Below, piece after piece: positions 45,614 through 56,899 of a stretch of DNA of 64,000 bases. The stretch lies in assembly GCA_947044365.1 (NCBI GenBank), contig OX345646.1, positions 1 to 64,000 on the forward strand. The letters run 5' to 3'. Both the position numbers and the translations under genes were made by a program. This DNA is from Petrosia ficiformis (Eukaryota > Porifera > Demospongiae > Haplosclerida > Petrosiidae). The stretch's first letter is position 1. Every line of letters begins with the position of its first letter. The notes beneath the pieces were generated by a model. The model was not told the DNA's origin, did no database searches, and saw only the letters and a list, made by a program, of their open reading frames with translations.

Positions 45614-48600
45614 TTATAGTCGTTTCGGTTTACATGGTCTTTCCTGACAATATTTCAGATTCAAAATCACAATATCCAGATCTGTTGAAGAGATAATAAT
45701 CATTATAATTATTAATATAAGAGTATACCTTTCAAAATGTGTTGAGGAGAACAATGTGTTCTCCACTGTGTGAGTTGTTGCTGACGTAGTATATTAATCC
45801 AATGCTATATATACAACATAATACATATTATAATACATAATACATATAATAATTATTGTATGTTTTTACATGTATAATCGTCTAGTATATACAACAAATC
45901 TTACATATAAAACCACACAATATTCTTACATCAATAATATCAACATCACTGTCTTTAATACCAATACCACTCAAGAAATGAATCTACAAATTATACATTA
46001 CAAATTATATAATAATTATTATTTAATATTTACCTTGTCTTTTCTTGGAGCTACAGAGTAAAACTTACGAGCAGATATCTCTGGTGGTGGTTTTGGTTGT
46101 CTTAAACACAATTGATATTCGGATTGAGTATAAAATCCATGAAAACACAAAAATGTCTTTAGTGCAAGATCAGCTAAAACACTATATATAATAATATATA
46201 ATTATTAATAATAAGTGTTAAGATTTGTATAAATTATACCTCTCAACTATTGATAGGAAAAGTTCTTCATTCTAAGAAAATGAAACACAATTAATTACTA
46301 TTATATAAAATACTAATTACTTTTTTATCTCTTGCTCTACTCAGTATAGGATTAAGAATGTTACCCTATCAAATAATAATAATAATAATAATTATTATTA
46401 TTATTATAGTAATAATATTATGTCTTACAGTGTAGGTTGGTGTACTTAGAATATTTTTAGTCCAGTCCCAATATGCAACATGCTTCTGATAATTATAATT
46501 ATATCAATTAACATAATTACAATTTAAAGATATAATTACTTTTAAATAATTGGGAAGTGGAGATGTAGATGAGCACAATCCAATTAGTCTCACTTGAGTT
46601 AACTGTCTCATTTGAAGTGGATTAGACTGCCATGGAATAATCTGATAGTGACTGAAAAGAAAGGTCACATGACACTCATGTGACAATCATGCGATCAAAA
46701 TATACCTGGAATGTCCTCCAACAAATATCCATAATGCTCTGATGTGTCTTCTAACTAATCTAATGAGTAATTAATAATAATAATTATTATTATTATACAT
46801 AATATCTCACTTCTCATCTTTCTGATTCGCTATGATAACAAATGTTTGACCAGATAGTAGTGAGTACAATATATCTCTCATTTCAGGAAGATCTTTGAGT
46901 AGTAGTAAAGCATCTTTACCAGGCTTATAAACACAATTATTCTCAATCAAATCAACACTTGATACGAATGGAAAACTCCCTTTACTAATAAAAACATAAA
47001 TTATGATCTATTTGAATTATAGTAATATTTCACCTGCTTGGTAACCCGACACCATCTAATAAATTATCAAATGAAAAGAGTGGAGAGGTTGACTTGCAAT
47101 TATAAAATGGAGCTGAAAAAGAAAGTAATAAATAAGTATTAATACATACAGTACATGTATACCTATACCTGTCAATGGGGTATAAAAATTATGTTCATCA
47201 GTATAATTTCGTCCTTGTGAAGGTAAATTCAATGTTGGTAGTGGTGCATGCGGTTTCTTTCTCTCCATACTTACAACTAATGAGTGATTTGATGGCAAAG
47301 ATGCTAAATTATCCAGTGACATGTGACGACTCAAAGCGATTGGTTGATTTGGCATAAAATGGTTGTGGTCTCCATTAGATAACGAGCTGTCTATAGTTAT
47401 TTTACAATTTGTTTCTGAGTTAGTTTCATCATCAATATCATTATGATCCCAAATGTTTTTTGTTTGATTAGACTGTACTAACTCATTACTGCAGATAATA
47501 TTAATTGATGTGTCATCATGTGATACCTCATGTGATATGGGTATGTTGTCATGTGATGTCTCTTCAACAGTAGGTGATGCTGAGGGTGTTGGGAATATAT
47601 CTGGTGTGTTGTAACTACTACAAGACAAACGAGAAGAATGACTTCTTCCAATCTGTGGTAATACAGAAGGGCTACCCAATGGATCAACAATACTAAGCCC
47701 ACGTTGACGAGGTACTACATCGAGATACAATGGTAACCTATCAAATACAACTGATAACATGTATTGTATAGTAACTAATACACACTGACATGTAAGGATC
47801 ATCTTTATAAATGAAAGATGTATCTAAACATTTTGCTTGACTAGAATCAATTAATTGTTGAGTTACACAATTTCCTTCCTGAACACAACACAAGAGAATC
47901 ATATTGATAATAATTTATGATTATAACTAACTTGTAACTCATCATGTGAACTTGTTGAAGACACAGTATAATGATGTGGGTGTAATAAATGAGAACAGTC
48001 TTTACTCTCATATTTATATTGTAGTACATTACAAAGAGGTACACGACCAACACTCAATAGAGATGAAACTGGAGCTAAAATGATGATAATTTTAAATGTC
48101 AGTAATTACTAATTAACTAACATAATAAAGCTGTCTCCATTTGTTCAACTTGTAAAGCTATATCTGATTGACTGTATTTCTGATAATTAATATAAATATT
48201 ATATATAATAATTATAATAGAATAATATTACCTTATGAATATCCTTCAGAGCTGACATGGCAAGTGAAAAGGACCCAACACTCAACTCATCTAAAGATCT
48301 GTATGATAATGTAGTGTAAATACCACATAGTTATGAATATCATTAACCTCAATTGTCTGGAAAACCTTTGAGCTAAGTGAGCCATGACTCTCTTTGGCTA
48401 AAATGTAAACAATACTATTTATGATAATATCTGTTATGATAAGCACTACAACTTATTGTATAGCATTATGTACACAAGATATTAGTTCCCACTCTGTTTA
48501 GATAAGATAACTTACCTGATATCCTTCAGTTGCATTTGTTTCAACTAAAAATAAAGTATATTTTAACTAAAAGTGATGATATGATATTATATACTCATAC

Positions 48601-49595
48601 CTCTCTCTCTTGTGAAATTATGTGTAGTATAAAACCTTGAATTCCCTGCTATTATTATTATTATTATTCAATTACTAAATTAAAATAATGAATATTTCAA
48701 TTACCTGCTTTCACAAAGGAGTCAGACACAGCCCCTTCATTAACTCTCATTAATAATCTATTAGTTTCAATCCATTGCTGTATTCTAACATTGCTCTCTT
48801 TCCTCTAATAAATAATTAATTATAATAAATGATATTTACTATATACTAACCATTTCTTGTGATATGGATTTCATTATATTATTAACATAAGAAATATCTT
48901 TTATGATAACTTGTAAATTTGTTTCTGGAATATCTTCAGTTTGACAGTCATACTGAAATAAGAAACAAAGTAATGAACATCATTACAGAAAACCACACCT
49001 ACCTCAGGTATATCAGATTCTATTTCTTCATTATCAGTTTCTAACAGTTCTTTAGAGTATTCAAGATCAGCTAGTCTATGCTCCAAATCCTTTCCAAACA
49101 CTCTATGATTACCGCATTTAAATAATGCTGTTACCTGTTAGTAAAGTCACATGATCTCCAATAGATTAGGAGAGTATCACATGATCTGACCTCAAAGAAA
49201 TCTTTTTGTAATTTTTCAAAGTTGTCTGTTAGTTTTGAAGGAGTACTTGTGATATAACACAGACAATATTGACGTAAATATCCTCTTGCTTGTATGTCAT
49301 TAAGAGCAAAGTAATGGACCTAACAATGCTACTAATATAATTATTATATATTGTTAAGCACTTCCTTACATAAGCATATGCACCATCCTTTGGTTCAGTA
49401 ATTAAAACTTGTGAATCTGGACTGATATCAAATTCCCTATATATATGGTAATCAAATAGTAATTATATAATTATTATAATTATAATACTGACTCTTCTTG
49501 TCCTTGTTGAAAATCAGTACTAAATACTCTAACAGAAAAAGAACCAGTGTCAAATTCTCCCTCACTCTTAGTAGGTATTGTACACTGCAAATATA

Positions 49596-49636
<41 letters not shown>

Positions 49637-49818
49637 TATTAATTTCAGTATAATTTTAAACTTACAATTGGTTGAGGTCCATGTCTAATTTCTGCAAATT
49701 CTGACAGTAGTATAAAATCTTTCTTAACTGTATGTCTTTCTACATCACCAGTAGCTTGCAACCTAGCCATCTCCACTACCTCAGCAAGTGCACTGGAAGG
49801 GTGTGAAGTTACACCCAT
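45614..49818 (-). CDS. SMCR8: SMCR8 homologue (longin/DENN protein), 26 exons, 909 aa
   Basis: Exon starts run from 49818 down to the last exon 45681-45614. Examples are 49818-49666, 49584-49493, 49436-49370, 49319-49191, 49134-49003, the large 47737-47169, 46984-46811, 46651-46540, 46181-46034 and 45804-45729. All 26 join in frame to 909 codons plus stop, close to vertebrate SMCR8 (937 aa). The N-terminal longin part has DFILLSEFAE, GPQPI, FDTGSFSVRVFSTDF, DGAYAYVHYFALNDIQARGYLR. The middle exon is a Ser-rich linker. The C-terminal DENN part has SGQTFVIIANQKDEK, IRALWIFVGG and IIPWQSNPL. SMCR8 binds C9orf72 and WDR41; the complex is reported to act on small GTPases and to control autophagy and lysosomal mTORC1. 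Start choice: the only ATG before the longin motif that does not run into the divergent neighbour, whose ATG is 24 bases away. Confidence 0.92.
49565..49635. repeat. (AT)n microsatellite in SMCR8 intron 1
   Basis: A run of AT dinucleotides of about 45 bases within the intron between SMCR8 exons 1 and 2. Confidence 0.9.
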
Positions 49819-49841
49819 TAAATAAGGGGCGTGGTTCTGAA
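49819..49841. promoter_or_regulatory. 23-bp gap between SMCR8 and FLASH-like start codons
   Basis: The two start codons are separated by only 23 bases containing AGGGGCGTGG, a KLF/CACCC-like box on one strand. With so little room, the transcripts must start inside each other's coding region or use very short leaders. Confidence 0.6.
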
Positions 49842-50808
49842 ATGGTTGATGCTCTCTATGAAGATTTAGTAAATCCTTTCTTTGAAGTACAGTCACAAGA
49901 GGTATGTGATATTGTATTAAAGATATTTTACTCATGTAATTCATTATTGTAGCATAATGAAGGTGATTCAGTTGAGGATAAGTTACAAATTGAGGTAGAA
50001 CAGTTACAAACAAAGGTATATATATATATATATAATTATAATAATGCTTCTAATTGTTTACATTAACTGCAACATTCACAGAATGAACAACTGACCAATC
50101 AGAATACAGCACTTCGAAGGAATATTTCGTGTTTGTATAAAACAGCGAAACTTGAATTACAAACTCAGCAGGAGCAGATCCAATCATTAAAGAAAAGGTG
50201 TGTTGCTTCAAAATATTGTGTGATTTATAATTGTGTATGTATTTAGTGTTTCTAATCTTCAGCAAATAGTCAAACATATTTCAACCAAGTTATCATCACA
50301 AACAAAAGACACATCAACTATAAATGAAACGACACCTCCAGCATCCCAAGAAACTTCTAATACAATTATATCATCCGAACAAAATGTGATTATTAATAGT
50401 ACATCTAATTCAACTTCTGATAGCCTTAAAAGAACTTCTCACAAAAAACATGAGCTGGTTTCAAGAGATACTCATGCCCATAAAAGGAAATATACTTCAC
50501 CAAAAAGAAAACGAAAGAGAGAGAGACATTCCAAAGATAGGCATTCAAAAAAACGTAAACATATTTCCAAGCCGTCTTCTTCAGTAACTAAAGACCCTCT
50601 TGACAATAACCCAGAAATGGATGCCTTTTGTAATTTATTTACAATAGAAGATGATAATTCTGTAGCTCCATCAACTAAACAAAATGATATCAAAATAAAC
50701 AATAGAGAAGAATTGGAAGAAGGTGAGCTGCTCTCAGAAGAAGACAGTGATACAGAAAAGATTCCTCTTCCATCACAGAATCACAATTACCAGATGACAA
50801 GATTATAA
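49842..50808 (+). CDS. Coiled-coil protein resembling the N-terminus of FLASH/CASP8AP2, 4 exons, 266 aa
   Basis: Exons 49842-49901, 49953-50015, 50082-50197 and 50247-50808. The start LYEDLVNPFFE is followed by a coiled coil with NEQLTNQNTALRRNISCLYK and TAKLELQTQQEQI, which resembles the start of FLASH (LYEEI, NISALIKTARVEI). A Lys/Arg/His-rich nuclear segment follows (KRKYTSPKRKRKRERH), then an acidic end with ELEEGELLSEEDSD. In vertebrates the FLASH N-terminus binds LSM11 in the U7 snRNP for replication-dependent histone mRNA 3' processing. If this is the orthologue, it is far shorter than the roughly 2000-aa vertebrate protein and lacks the SANT-like end. The match rests on a short segment and could instead be another coiled-coil nuclear protein. 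Confidence 0.5.
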
Positions 50809-50904
50809 ATTATTATATTGAATACAAGTCATTATTGATAATCGAAAATTAATTATTAATAATTATTAATTTTTACAGTGTAGTACCAGCTGCATTGAGT
50901 TGCT

Positions 50905-52305
50905 ATGTCACACAATTTGTGCGCAGTTGATCATGAAAAGTTTGAAAACCATTTTCTGTCTCTTCATAATCATACCTGTAGTACTGACTATTCAAGAAGC
51001 AGATATACTGGAGATTATTGTATGTCTATAAATTTTAATGATCTCATAAACATTATTGAATGGCAGGATTCTGGTCATGATGATGTGGCAAAGTTCTCTA
51101 CTGCCATTACATTCTGTGAGTTTTAAACTTGCAAACTTCCAAGTTCATATTTATAATTTGTAGATATTAATATAATCAATAATGGAAATTCATTGTATGA
51201 TATATCTGTTACACCTGAGGAATGTTGCTTGATTGTCGATCAGAATGATACTGATTGTAATGCAAGTTACTATATAATTATATGTATATATACATCATAC
51301 ACATTTATGCATATAAACTTGTGTATACATACACAGATTATTGAGTTAGGAAATCCAAAAAATATCTTTCTCGATAATACCATTGGAAATAATACTGTTG
51401 TTATAAACTTTGTGTTCAGGAATCTGGTCAGTGTTTATCTGTACACAATTATTACATTTACAAGTGATTATAGTATGCTAGATATAGGACTGGTAACTGC
51501 TCATTTATAATGACAGGTAATGGAGACATTCCAATAAAATTGAAGCATTCAATTTCGTTCAATACTTATCCTAACGGACGAGTTATTAGTAAATGCAGTG
51601 GTATTGATCAGGTTATTACAGCTCATATTATTTTAATTATATTCACTCTAAATTGTTAGGATCCTGATAGGAACTGTACTCCTGTTGATTGTGCAATCAA
51701 ATACAAAGGACAGAGAAACTATTATAATACCTCTATACATAAATGTGAATCAGTTGTTGAGTGTAACACTAGAGGAAGTGATGGAGTTACTATTATTGGA
51801 GTTAGTATGAATATTGTATTCCCCATGTTAATAATATTATATATTATATAGTATTATGACTGGGAAGATAATATCTGTGTACAGTACAAGTGGTTTAGTG
51901 ACGACAACTATCTAAAACAAGTTGAATCTGATACTGAAATACCAGTTGAAATAGATCCATCTCAATCCATATATTATCCTGATTTAGAACCTCATCTCTT
52001 AACGGTAACTCTAATAATTATTAATATAGTAATTCATTATTTTACAGAATATATCAGAATTATCTTGTAATCATGGTAAACAAAGTGAATATTATTGTGA
52101 ATGTGATGATGGTTGGATATCTAGTGGAATTCATAAGGAAAATCCAATCGAATTTCATTGGTGTGATCAGCAAGAGGAAACCTCTCTAACATATTCTCAA
52201 GCTCCTCGCACGATTGGCAAGATACAGGAATATGTATCAATTATTGTATCCTCATACTTCCATGTGATATATTATATAATAATTATATTTTGTTATTTCC
52301 GTTAA
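50905..52305 (+). CDS. Orphan Cys-rich, probable single-pass membrane protein, 7 exons, 349 aa
   Basis: Exons 50905-51115, 51164-51261, 51337-51430, 51517-51611, 51660-51800, 51852-52004 and 52048-52305 join in frame. Intron 2 would be a GC-AG intron (AAT then GCAAGT); it is 75 bases and has no stop, so it could also be read through. The body has many Cys and Asn-x-Ser/Thr sites (NDTDCN, NCTPVDC, NTSIHKC) and an EGF-like stretch (CNHGKQSEYYCECDDGW), as expected for an extracellular protein. The last 24 residues are hydrophobic (YFHVIYYIIIIFCYF), giving a tail anchor or C-terminal membrane span. No N-terminal signal peptide is seen, so an upstream exon may be missing. A second hydrophobic frame at about 52334-52420 ending CPGCMNKVCCKK, preceded by TACTAAC, may be an alternative last exon. 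The family was not recognised. Confidence 0.55.
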
Positions 52306-52484
52306 CTACTGCATCAGCTACTAACTATAGTTAATATATTATTGTTAGTAAGCTGGATATACCTGTTAGTTAAACTGGTTTGTCCAGGTTGTATGAACAA
52401 AGTATGCTGTAAGAAATAGACTTGATGACTGGATACAAAAACTATTATAAAATAATGTATTATATAATTCTTCAATTATTGGTA

Positions 52485-53436
52485 TTAGAACCCATGAAAT
52501 CTAAAAAAAAAGATAATTAATATTTAATTAAACTACAAATGTATACACATAATCACATATATAATTATATATATATATATATATATATACCTGTTAGTAA
52601 ATCTTCTATTTAGTTGATGAGATTCTTTAAAAAATAGTTTTCTACAATTATATTTAGTCATTGCTTCTTCACGAGCTTGACGTGTCTTTTGTAATAGCCA
52701 TCTAAAGACATACAAATATAGTTATAAATATTCATAAAATTAAATTAACTCACTTTTTATAAGCTTGCTGTGCAAGATGAGGATCAGTTCTTTGAGCAAT
52801 TGCTTTCTCTTCCTGTTTGTTATGACGCTCTGTTTTTTTTATACTGTATTTTTCTTCTCTTTTTCTTTTTAACCACATTTCATATGCTTCTTCATTGTTT
52901 CTCATTGAATGTTTGTCTTCAGTTTGCGGAATATCTTTTTGTTCACTTCTTGACAAACATTGTTTCTTTGCTACCCAACTCTGAAAAGCTTTCTCATTTA
53001 GTACCTTCTTGTCCTCTCTTGTCTTTTTACTGGATGCGTCTTCTTCCAGCTTTCTCCTTCTCTCTGATATTTCATCATGGACCTTTTTATTTAGCCAGGC
53101 TTGAAATGCTTTTTCATTTAATCTTTCTCGTTCTTCATCAAAATGTCCTTTTCTTGGTAATGTTATGTATTTTCCAGCAGGTGCAGAAGTAGTTCGTGGA
53201 AGGGAAGAAATCGGTTTCTTCAAAGCAGCAATTGAATGAAAATGAAGTACACCACCATCTCTATTTGTTGACATCTTTTGTCTAGCCTTCTCTTCATTTA
53301 GTAATAATGGTTTATTGGGTGATTCTTCTGATTTCAGTATTTCTTCATCAGCTTGCACTTCAGATGTACTTACCAGTTCAAACTTTCCTTGAACTTCTAC
53401 TAAAACTTTCTCTTGTGAGTTTATATCTTCATCCAT
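52485..53436 (-). CDS. CCDC181/CCDC34-like coiled-coil protein, 3 exons, 269 aa
   Basis: Exons 53436-52754, 52701-52591 and 52500-52485. Three copies of the motif A[FY]xxW[LV]xKK (AFQAWLNKK, AFQSWVAKK, AYEMWLKRK) and a fourth, YKKWLLQK, lie in a Lys/Glu/Arg-rich helical protein. This motif pattern is typical of CCDC181, CCDC34 and MAP9-type microtubule-associated proteins of cilia and flagella. A perfect RFX X-box lies 21 bases upstream of the start, which fits a ciliary role. The chosen start is the first ATG (MDEDINSQ). The protein is shorter than vertebrate CCDC181 (about 500 aa) and closer to CCDC34; I cannot decide between them. Confidence 0.65.
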
Positions 53437-53456
53437 TTGATCCACCTTGTTATTAT

Positions 53457-53469
53457 GTTACTAGGCAAC
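53457..53469. promoter_or_regulatory. RFX X-box
   Basis: GTTACTAGGCAAC fits the X-box consensus RYYRYY-N(1-3)-RRNRAC exactly with a one-base spacer. It lies 21 bases before the ATG of the CCDC181/CCDC34-like gene, in the 219-base gap shared with the divergent receptor gene. RFX sites control ciliary genes across animals. Confidence 0.7.
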
Positions 53470-53655
53470 TATAGGCCTAAACTATGCTCGATATGCAATG
53501 ACGTCACATCGACGTCAGGTATATTTTACCTGATCTGCTAGTCAGGGGCTTGTAAAAAGAGCAAGCTAACAGAAATATCTCCGACATTATTTAGTAGATC
53601 ACTTGTTCATAAGACAGTACAAAGGAAGGTACTGTGTTGGACCTGATTGCCGGAG

Positions 53656-56258
53656 ATGTTTACTCGATTCTATTTGTTAATGATTGTGTTTACAGTCACT
53701 TTAGCTCAAGATTGTGAATTTGAAGTGAGTAATTGTAGTAGTAGTGAATCTGGTTCATTAATCGGTGAACTTCTTTATGGTAAGTCATGATTGTACTTCT
53801 TTCTACACACAAATTGAATAATTTTTGTTTCAGTATTTTCAGGTTCTGTTGCAACCAATAACAGCTTATTAAAGATGTGTCCTAGATCTGATGATGATGT
53901 ACCACAGTGGAGAGTATCAACACAATTGAATTCTACAGATGTCCCTGGTATATTCTGTAGTGACACAACATTTAACAGTTCCAATGTATGTAACGATGAA
54001 GGAATATTAGTTATTAAACAGAAACAGTTCTCAGGAAAAAGTGGAATTTACAATTTCAATTTTGTCAGCAATAATACTAATGTGAAGTATTCATTACAAA
54101 TTATATTTGGTAGGTCACATGATATTTCTAATAAATCACATGATAATATTTTTATTTCATTAGGTTTAACTGGTGTCCACCCTTTCAACGGTTCTGTAGT
54201 ACGTGTTAATGAAGGAGCTGAAATGGCTAAACTTTCATGGATAATTTATCCAAATTCTCCATCTGCTCCACCTGACTCAGTACAATTATTTCGAGGTGAG
54301 GTAATGAGTAACTTAACTGTTTTTGACGATAGTTCTGAGTGTATGCAACCAATGACTAGCGAGTTTCCTACTGTGTTAAGTGTGTCTGTACCATATCCTA
54401 ATGAATCGTCACAAGGAGAATATACTTTAAGTGTTAGTGGACTAAGCTCGGGACAAAACGCATCTAATATTTGTTTGAGAGGTAAGTATGTATGTGATAG
54501 TAGTGTGATTATTTAACTTATTATTTTTTAGTTGATCCCGTGTCTCCATTACCATCTTCCACAATATCTATAACATCAACTGTGACAATATCTATAACAT
54601 CGAATACCAATTCAGTCAGTGACACACCCACTGACACACCTACCAGTCCATCTTCAAATACTGGTATGTACATTTCTAACATACTTGATATAATCACTGC
54701 CATCTGTTACTACATTCTTTTGGTTGATATGGAAATTCTTGTTCAAACAAGCCTTATCTTATTATCCTTCCATTTATAATGGATTATATTATTTTTCATT
54801 TCAGTTTCTCCTTCATCTAATACAAATACAACAATTGGTACTAATGATAGCAGTACAGGTGTGTATAGTGTGTGTTGATCAATAATTAATCATATTCATT
54901 AGTTAAAGTTGTGACCTCAGTATTATATAACGGCAGAGAAAAGTGGATTTTGTTTTGTTTGATCTCTGACATCTCCTTCCATTTCTACAGCCACTGTAGT
55001 TATTATTGGAGCCAGTTGTTTGCTGTTTTTTGCTTGTGTAGTGTTTGTTATTATTGTTATCACTTTGGGTTGTGTTTGCCATAAGAGGAGACAGAATCCA
55101 TTATCTGCTAAACGTAGTGATCCTGAAGGAATAGAGATAATGCCACTTTCTAATGGAACATCCACTCCAAATAGTGAGTATGTAATGAGATACTGTTACA
55201 TAATACTATGTGATTGCATCATAATTATTTTAATGTTGACTCAATTTGTCATATTATTTTATTGTATTCATCATTACAAAGTGTTTTGTTACATGGGACA
55301 TATAACACGGCATTTGTTAACACTCTTTCCTTTTTAGCAAGTAAGCCAAGACTAAGTAGTACAAGTTCAGAAAGACCATTAACTCAAGGAGGATCAACTT
55401 GTAAGTCTATTTGATCATTTTGATAATTATGAATCATATTCATTATTATTAGCTGCTATCAACACACCTACTTCAGATTCACCACTAAACTGTAAGCAAT
55501 TAATATCTCATTTAATATCTCATTTAATATTCATTACATGTCATTTGTTAGATACTGCTGTGTATTGTTCAGAGCAGTACTCTCAGTGTGGTAAGATTAT
55601 TAAAGAGAAGCATTCTGATCTGATTCATATAGTAGATGGAGAGGACGCCATACGAAACTCACTTATTGATCCTTATTGTACTGACATACTATTAATAACA
55701 CTTTCAATTGATGAAGTAGTGAGAGAAATTATGAGTTGTGGTATTGATCCACAAAGACCAAATGGAAGAGAAAAGTTGAGATTTGTAAAATTTGTGTCAA
55801 AAGATCAATATCCTGATAAGACAATAGGAGTTAATGGATTCAAATACGTGCTTGTTGAAGGAGATCCATCAAATATTGACACACTATTGCAGGCTATCAA
55901 TAAAGCTGAATATCCTGAACTAGTTAAAGATTATCGCACGGAAGATCACTATGGTAAAGGTGAAGATCACTTTGACTTACCAGAACCACAAGCTCAGTCT
56001 ACTCCACATTCACTACCTCATAGTCTTGTTATTGATGGTCTAACTGGACGTCAACTGTTAGAGCAACAAAAGAAAACTAACAGGTTGCTGGAAGATATTT
56101 CCAATAAAGCAGGTCAAAATGTTGAAGTAAATCAAGGGATAAAACGAGCGACTGAAACTATAGTTGAGAATACACAGGAACAAGTAGCTTTAGGTCGAGA
56201 AAACATTGCCATAATGGAAACAGTACATGTAGAGGAAGATACATCAACTAATGTATGA
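53656..56258 (+). CDS. Orphan type I membrane receptor, 9 exons, 631 aa
   Basis: Exons 53656-53779, 53834-54109, 54164-54481, 54532-54663, 54805-54858, 54991-55173, 55338-55400, 55453-55491 and 55552-56258 join in frame. The N-terminus MFTRFYLLMIVFTVTLAQDC is a signal peptide. The ectodomain (to about residue 240) has many N-glycosylation sites and paired Cys, with a possible Ig/fibronectin-like beta fold. A Ser/Thr-rich stalk (TSTVTISITS, TPTDTPTSPSS) follows. One membrane span (TVVIIGASCLLFFACVVFVI) is followed by the stop-transfer HKRRQ. The roughly 290-residue cytoplasmic part has a globular segment (VYCSEQYSQCGKII through KYVLVEGDPSNIDTLL) of unknown fold, then a coiled coil. All introns are phase 1, the pattern typical of extracellular-domain shuffling. 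The family was not recognised. Confidence 0.7.
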
Positions 56259-56899
56259 CATCACTTTCTGAACCATTCCCAAATCTATTAATATACATAC
56301 ACTCACTTGGCATCTCTCAAACACACGCACACACACAACATACATTATTCACATTGATACATGAATGTTCATTTTTCTGAATTTATTTCAATCTCCCCTT
56401 TTCTCTGTCAGCAGGTAACATTTTGTACTTTTATTTTTATGTATTAACTGAATTCATTTCTCTTGCTAGTTTATTAAAATTATTGAATATAATTATGAAC
56501 ATAGTATAATATTGTTAATCACAGCATGAACAGCTGATGACATGTTTAGTATGTCAACAACATGAGAATAACTTCCATTGTTAATTAAAAATATATGGGT
56601 GTGGTCATTGTGTGATGGGTGTAGCTTTGACCATACATTACTGACTCTACTGACATTGTAAAATGCTTTAATAATAAAGAAACAAAAACAATATCACCTG
56701 TGTGGATGGAATATAATAATGAACATAATAATGTTGAAGAGAATTAATTATTATTAATAATAATAAAGACATGAAATGTAATATTATAATTAATGCTCGA
56801 ATTATTCATGATGCAAACGGTATTATGATATTAAAAAATTAATAACAAAAAAAGATACAAGAATTAATGACAATCAAATAGTGGGTGTGGTTTTACTTA
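56259..56899. other. Convergent 3' flanks of receptor and TULP4 genes
   Basis: AT-rich sequence with candidate poly(A) signals. TTAATAATAAAG occurs near 56670 on the plus strand. Nothing coding is seen. Confidence 0.45.

Noticed and set aside
47056..47802. 248-codon frame as its own gene
   Set aside because: It is the large middle exon of SMCR8; both ends are splice sites and the flanking exons continue in frame.
52770..53192. 140-codon plus-strand frame rich in Phe and Leu
   Set aside because: Antisense shadow of the Lys/Glu-rich CCDC181/CCDC34-like exon.
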